A DNA stretch of 64,000 bases from Bacteroidales bacterium UBA6117. Lineage in GTDB: Bacteria > Bacteroidota > Bacteroidia > Bacteroidales > VadinHA17. The notes under the pieces are model-generated. The model was not told the origin of the DNA. It did not search any database and saw only the letters and a program-made list of their open reading frames with translations. The position numbers and the translations under genes were made by a program. The stretch's first letter is position 1. Every line of letters starts with the position of its first letter. The stretch covers positions 1 to 64,000 of the forward strand of contig DIWB01000066.1 of assembly GCA_002428385.1 (NCBI GenBank). Direction: 5' to 3'. Below are positions 59,939 to 64,000 of this stretch, in pieces.

Positions 59939-61276
59939 ATGGGAAAAGAGAATATTGAAGAATACTCAGCCGGATACACTCTGTTTAAAAAAACAGTCGG
60001 CTTCTGGCATGATAATATATATTACAGGAAGGTCATTACAATCGGCACCGAAAATATAGATCCTGACCATCATCTTATTTTCGCTCCCATCCATCAGAAT
60101 GCGCTGATGGATGCACTGGCCGTGGTTTTTACCCATTCCGGCCAGCCCATTTTCCTTGCCCGTTCCGATATTTTCAGGAAAAAGATAATTGCCTCTTTTC
60201 TGTATTTCATCAAAATGCTTCCTGTTTACAGGATTCGTGACGGATTCAGCGCACTCAAATCAAATGATGAAATATTCCACAAGACAATTGATGTCATCAG
60301 GAACAAAAACGGGCTTGTAATACTCCCGGAAGGCGACCATGCCGGTTTCAGGAGACTTCGCCAGCTTAAAAAGGGAATATGCCGGGTTGCCTTCCAGGCC
60401 GAGGAAGCTCAAAACTTCGGTCTGAACATTAAAATAATCCCTGTCGGTATCGAGTACACAAATTACCGGAGAGCGAGGCAGGTACTTACCGTGGTCTACG
60501 GAAAGCCCATTGAGGTATCCGAATACCATCAGCTTTACAGGGAAGCTCCCGAAAGAGCGATTAACAAACTCAAGGAAAGGCTTTCAGAGGAGATCAAAAA
60601 ACTGATGGTGCATATAGAATCAGTTGATGATTATGAGGCTATCGACGAACTGAGAAGCATTATCAACGGGAAATACAGTGACGACATAAAATTCCCGAAA
60701 CTGTACCGCGACCGGAATCTTATAAGCAAACTCAACTCGCTTAAGACAACCGAACCTGAGAAATTGAATCGTATATGCTCACTCAGCCTGAGCGTAAAAG
60801 AACAGGCTGAAAAACTGAAGGTTACCTACAAGCTTCTTGAGAAGAAAAAACATCCGCTGGGCTGGCTTCTGACAGGAATGGCAGGGCTCCTGGCAACATT
60901 CCCGCTCTGGTTGTTCGGCAACATTTTTACTCTGACATTCTTTGCCCCTCCGGAACTTCAGATCAAAAAAACCAAAGATCCCCAATTTCACAGTACGATG
61001 AGGTTCGGAATATCATTTGCCCTGGCATTCATATTCCTGCCCGTATATCTTATCCTGTGCCTTCTCATATTTTCACCATGGTGGCTCGCGATAATGATTT
61101 TTATTGCAATTCCTCTTTCAGGCCTTTTCGCATGGAGTTATAATCTGCTGCTGAGAAGAATCATCGGAGGATTCAGAGTCAGGAAATATTTAAGGGACAA
61201 AAACAAGGACTTTTCGGCCCTCAGGCTTAACTATGATGAGCTCATCTCGCTCGTGTCAGAATTGAAAGATGAATAA
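59939..61276 (+). CDS. Glycerol-phosphate/lysophospholipid acyltransferase, PlsC-like
   Basis: The roughly 445-aa membrane-associated acyltransferase has catalytic box HQNALMDA (H-x5-D spacing, as in the yeast GAT group). A later PEGDHAGFRRL block serves as acceptor site. Two long hydrophobic helices occur in the C-terminal third (WLLTGMAGLLATFPLWLFG; FALAFIFLPVYLILCLLIF), with a basic coiled region between. It probably acylates glycerol-phosphate or lysophospholipid in the inner membrane. ATG at 59939 is chosen; the frame opens at a TTG six codons upstream. It overlaps the SDR gene by 8 bp. Confidence 0.85.
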   Translation: MGKENIEEYSAGYTLFKKTVGFWHDNIYYRKVITIGTENIDPDHHLIFAPIHQNALMDALAVVFTHSGQPIFLARSDIFRKKIIASFLYFIKMLPVYRIRDGFSALKSNDEIFHKTIDVIRNKNGLVILPEGDHAGFRRLRQLKKGICRVAFQAEEAQNFGLNIKIIPVGIEYTNYRRARQVLTVVYGKPIEVSEYHQLYREAPERAINKLKERLSEEIKKLMVHIESVDDYEAIDELRSIINGKYSDDIKFPKLYRDRNLISKLNSLKTTEPEKLNRICSLSLSVKEQAEKLKVTYKLLEKKKHPLGWLLTGMAGLLATFPLWLFGNIFTLTFFAPPELQIKKTKDPQFHSTMRFGISFALAFIFLPVYLILCLLIFSPWWLAIMIFIAIPLSGLFAWSYNLLLRRIIGGFRVRKYLRDKNKDFSALRLNYDELISLVSELKDE

Positions 61277-62069
61277 GAAGTCAATTTTCAATGATAAGGT
61301 GGTGTGGATCACGGGGGCATCTTCAGGCATTGGAGAAGCGCTTGTCCATGAATTTGCCGGTCTTGGCGCCAGGGTGATTGCTTCATCAAATGATCCGGAA
61401 GGATTGGAACGAGTGAAGCTTGCTTGCGGCAGACCGGATGCCGTCAGTTGCGAATCCTTTGACCTTGCCGATACTTCAGAGATAGATAAAATAGTTGAAA
61501 ATCAGATCTCCGCATTCGGACAGATCGATTACCTGCTTAACATTGGCGGAATAAGCCAGCGATCGAGAATTGAGGAAACACCTCTCTGGCTCGACAGGAA
61601 GATATTTGAAATCAACTACTTCGGCACAGTGGCCCTTACCAAGGCTGTATTGCCGTACATGTTAAGCAGGAAATCGGGTCACATAGTGGCAACAAGCAGT
61701 ATAACCGGCCGGTTCGGCTTCCCTCTCAGATCAGCTTACTCAGCCTCAAAACAGGCTCTTCACGGTTTCTTTGAGACACTATTTCTTGAAAACAAGGCAA
61801 ACAGGATCAGGACATCCGTCATAATACCCGGAAGGGTGAGAACAGGCATCTCTTTGCACGCGCTCAACAAAGAAGGAGAGGAATACGGGAAAATGGATGC
61901 CGGTCAGGCAAACGGAATACTTCCTGAACAGGCAGCAAGGACAATAATCAGGGGTATAATCAGAAATAAAAGAGAAATACTGGTTGGAAGAGGTGAACTT
62001 ATCATGCTTTACATCAGGAGGATATGTCCATGGCTCTTTTTCAGGATCGCAGACAAGGTAAAAAACTAA
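61269..62069 (+). CDS. Short-chain dehydrogenase/reductase
   Basis: The 266-aa SDR has cofactor loop TGASSGIGEALV, NIGGISQR (the NNAG position), catalytic Ser in TSSITGRFG and YSASKQAL (Tyr-x3-Lys). An aspartate/serine pattern after the second strand (ASSNDPEGLERV) suggests NADP or NAD use, undecided. The C terminus is basic (LYIRRICPWLFFRIADKVK) and may touch the membrane. It lies in the acyltransferase operon, so a lipid substrate is possible. Confidence 0.88.
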   Translation: MNKKSIFNDKVVWITGASSGIGEALVHEFAGLGARVIASSNDPEGLERVKLACGRPDAVSCESFDLADTSEIDKIVENQISAFGQIDYLLNIGGISQRSRIEETPLWLDRKIFEINYFGTVALTKAVLPYMLSRKSGHIVATSSITGRFGFPLRSAYSASKQALHGFFETLFLENKANRIRTSVIIPGRVRTGISLHALNKEGEEYGKMDAGQANGILPEQAARTIIRGIIRNKREILVGRGELIMLYIRRICPWLFFRIADKVKN

Positions 62070-62093
62070 CAGGATAGAAAGGTATTGAAGGAG

Positions 62094-63176
62094 ATGAAAG
62101 AAGGTTACAAATTGGGGGGCATACAGCAGATAGGGATAGGGGTTAAGAATCTGAAAGAGGCCTGGAGATGGTACAGCAAGATGTTTGGAATGGATTGCCG
62201 GATTTTCGATGATAAAACAGAAGCCAATCTGATGCTTCCCTATACCGGCAACGTTCCCCAGAGCAGGCATGCCATCCTTGCCCTCAACCTCCAGAGCGGG
62301 GGTGGATTCGAGGTATGGCAGTACCAGGAAAGAAAGCCTGTGCAGATAGAAGAAGAGATCAGCCTTGGAGACCTCGGAATCCTTGTTTGCAAGATCAAGG
62401 TGAAGGATATAAGTGAGGCACATTCTTTTTATAAAAGCAACGATTGCGTTCTCAGCGGAGAGCCGGCCGATGATCCGTCAGGAAACCCTTCTTTCTTCGT
62501 TAAGGATCCTTTTGGTAACCTGTTTCAGATAGTGGAAGGGAATAACTGGTTCATGAACGAGAAAAAAATCAGCGGCGGTTCCTACGGGGCAATCCTCGGA
62601 GTGACTGACATCGATAAATCGCTTTCGATATATTCGGATATACTCGGTTACGACCATGTTGTTTATGACAAAACAGGATATTTCCCCGATCTCGGATTGC
62701 TTCCGGGCGGGAAAAAAGAATTACGAAGGGTCCTTCTGAAAAGAACTAAACCATTTTCGGGTTATTTCAGCAGAATCTTCGGACAGAGCGTCATAGAACT
62801 GATAAGTGCCCCGGGAAATCCAGGTAAAAGGATTTACCAAAACCGGTTCTGGGGCGATCCGGGATTCATACATTTGTGTTTCGACATTTTTGAAATGGAT
62901 GTACTCAGAGAACATTGCACAAGCCTGGGGTATCCTTTTGTAGTCGACAGCATGGATTCAAGAAATGGAAACAGTTTTGAGATGGGTGATGCCGCGGGCC
63001 ATTTTGCCTATATCGAGGATCCCGACGGAATTCTGCTGGAATTTGTCGAGTCGCATAAAATGAGGATATCAAAACGGCTTGGATGGTATGTTAACCTGAA
63101 AAACAGAATGGGGTATAAACCCCTTCCCGGATGGTTACTTAAATTGCTGAGATTCTCAAGAGTGAAAAATATCTGA
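62094..63176 (+). CDS. Two-domain VOC (glyoxalase-fold) protein
   Basis: This protein of about 360 aa has two tandem vicinal-oxygen-chelate modules (about 6-145 and 160-335). Each begins with a beta-strand plus GVKNLKEAWRWYSKMFGMD or GVTDIDKSLSIYSDILGYD, and each has late metal-site acidic motifs (FFVKDPFGNLFQIVE; FAYIEDPDGILLEFVE). The second copy keeps the classic E-D-P-D-G. A small basic tail follows. I take the ATG at 62094; a TTG at 62085 is also in frame. The reaction is unknown; dioxygenase, isomerase and glyoxalase activities all occur in the family. Confidence 0.8.
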   Translation: MKEGYKLGGIQQIGIGVKNLKEAWRWYSKMFGMDCRIFDDKTEANLMLPYTGNVPQSRHAILALNLQSGGGFEVWQYQERKPVQIEEEISLGDLGILVCKIKVKDISEAHSFYKSNDCVLSGEPADDPSGNPSFFVKDPFGNLFQIVEGNNWFMNEKKISGGSYGAILGVTDIDKSLSIYSDILGYDHVVYDKTGYFPDLGLLPGGKKELRRVLLKRTKPFSGYFSRIFGQSVIELISAPGNPGKRIYQNRFWGDPGFIHLCFDIFEMDVLREHCTSLGYPFVVDSMDSRNGNSFEMGDAAGHFAYIEDPDGILLEFVESHKMRISKRLGWYVNLKNRMGYKPLPGWLLKLLRFSRVKNI

Positions 63177-63217
63177 TACCGGAAGAAAAAAGCTGTGTTG
63201 TCTGGAACAAACGATCG

Positions 63218-64000
63218 TTAAAGGGCAGCTTCCCTAAGTGACTCTGCCTCCTTCATTACTCTCATAATATTGCCTCCCCATATTCTGGCAATATCTGACT
63301 TGCTGTACCCTCTCTGCAGCAGTTCAATAGTGATATTCTTCATATCAGCCACACTCATGCATCCTTCCACTCCCCCTCCGCCGTCAAAGTCGGTGCCGAT
63401 ACCGACGTGGTCAATCCCGATAACCTGAACAACATGATCAATATGATCCGCCACATCCTTTACAGTGGCAAGCTTTTCATATCTTTCCTTGATTGCCCTG
63501 TATTCTTCCCTGGCAATCTTCTTTTCTTCCTCCCCGAGTAAGGCGAAATCACCATATTTATCAGCGAACTCCCTGAGCCTGGCATCAAGCTGCGGGTTTG
63601 GATCGGGTATCTTAAGATAAGCGCTCAGAATGCAAATCTGTATAACGCCTCCGTTATCCCTCAGCGCAAGCAGCATGTCATCATCAAGGTTCCTGGGCGA
63701 TTCGCACAATGCCCTGCAGGATGAATGGGATGCAATAACCGGGGCTTCCGAAACTTCAAGTACGTCATAGAATGCGTTGTCGGAGATGTGAGACACATCG
63801 ACCATCATGCCGAGCCGGTTCATCTCTGCCACAACCTTCTTTCCGAATTCAGAAAGGCCGTCATGTTCAGGCCCCCTGGGGTCGGTCGAGGAATCACAGA
63901 TATCATTGTTCCTGGTGTGTGAAAGCGTTATGTATCTTGCTCCCCTGTTGTAGAAAGCTTTTACCCTGCTGAGATCCAATCCAATAGGATAGCCGTTTTC
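63218..64000 (-). CDS. Membrane dipeptidase (M19), C-terminal part
   Basis: The reading frame is open to the right edge, so the N terminus lies outside the window. The remaining 261 residues contain LSHTRNNDICDSSTDPRG, MVDVSHISDNAF (metal-ligand region), APVIASHSSCRALC and DHVGIGTDFDGGGG, all typical of renal-dipeptidase-like M19 enzymes. There is a helical insert of about 55 residues (DPNPQLDARLREFADKYGDF to KERYEKLATV). It should cleave dipeptides, often with D-amino-acid tolerance. It is convergent with the VOC gene. Confidence 0.92.
   Translation of the reverse strand, partial: ENGYPIGLDLSRVKAFYNRGARYITLSHTRNNDICDSSTDPRGPEHDGLSEFGKKVVAEMNRLGMMVDVSHISDNAFYDVLEVSEAPVIASHSSCRALCESPRNLDDDMLLALRDNGGVIQICILSAYLKIPDPNPQLDARLREFADKYGDFALLGEEEKKIAREEYRAIKERYEKLATVKDVADHIDHVVQVIGIDHVGIGTDFDGGGGVEGCMSVADMKNITIELLQRGYSKSDIARIWGGNIMRVMKEAESLREAAL

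Overview
The window looks like a chromosomal segment of an uncultured, largely anaerobic member of the Bacteroidetes, probably Bacteroidales. Three kinds of evidence support this. First, many intergenic regions carry a perfect TAnnTTTG box, the -7 element of the Bacteroidetes housekeeping sigma factor, just upstream of a gene. Second, lineage-typical genes are present: a type IX secretion plug protein, PorP/SprF, a PorG-like barrel, a fused E1 alpha-beta 2-oxoacid dehydrogenase and NQR. Third, gene orders such as CBS protein-nadK-barrels-uppS-bamA-skp-skp are typical of the phylum. Metabolism implied: Na+-translocating NADH:quinone reductase, menaquinone by the futalosine route, ferredoxin-linked 2-oxoacid oxidation (KorAB), a tungsten aldehyde oxidoreductase, and an iron-type superoxide dismutase for oxygen defence.

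Layout, left half. Positions 1-510 hold a 128-bp direct repeat made of nested GCTTCAGC-centred palindromes. Next come a PEP-carboxykinase-like ATP-binding protein and a fused ThDP dehydrogenase E1. Then comes nqrABCDEF-apbE (leftward), faced by a tiny four-cysteine membrane protein that may be an NqrM equivalent. A type IX secretion plug gene follows. Next is a tightly overlapping leftward operon, AOR-wtpA-wtpB-wtpC-moeA-moaA-moaC-mogA, divergent from a ThiF-like/ThiS-like pair. A perfect 14-bp palindrome lies between the two promoters. Together this is a nearly self-contained tungsten-enzyme module: metal uptake, pterin synthesis, metal insertion and apoenzyme. No recognisable MoaD/MoaE is present.

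Layout, middle. Housekeeping and surface genes (ftsB, a glycosyltransferase, an OmpH-like protein, porP, proline dehydrogenase, an M28 peptidase, sodB, mqnD, mqnB, a PTPS-folE pair, fabD) lead to the most unusual block. This block is two tandem paralogous giants (992 and 1147 aa) that join receiver-like domains, and in one case a GAF-like domain, to a PPDK/PEP-synthase-type ATP-binding domain. Both lack the classical swivelling-histidine and PEP-binding domains. They lie directly downstream of korAB on the same strand.

Layout, right half. The leftward envelope operon (CBS protein, nadK, two outer-membrane barrels, uppS, bamA, two skp-like chaperones) ends in a strong intrinsic hairpin terminator just before murI. 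Rightward housekeeping genes follow: pdxJ, an alpha/beta hydrolase, manA, a YwqK-like lipoprotein, engB, prs, rplY, pth, an S4 protein, an acyltransferase, an SDR and a VOC protein. udk reads leftward among them, and a small decayed reading frame lies beyond it. The window ends inside a leftward M19 dipeptidase. I saw no rRNA, tRNA, CRISPR array, transposase or prophage gene.
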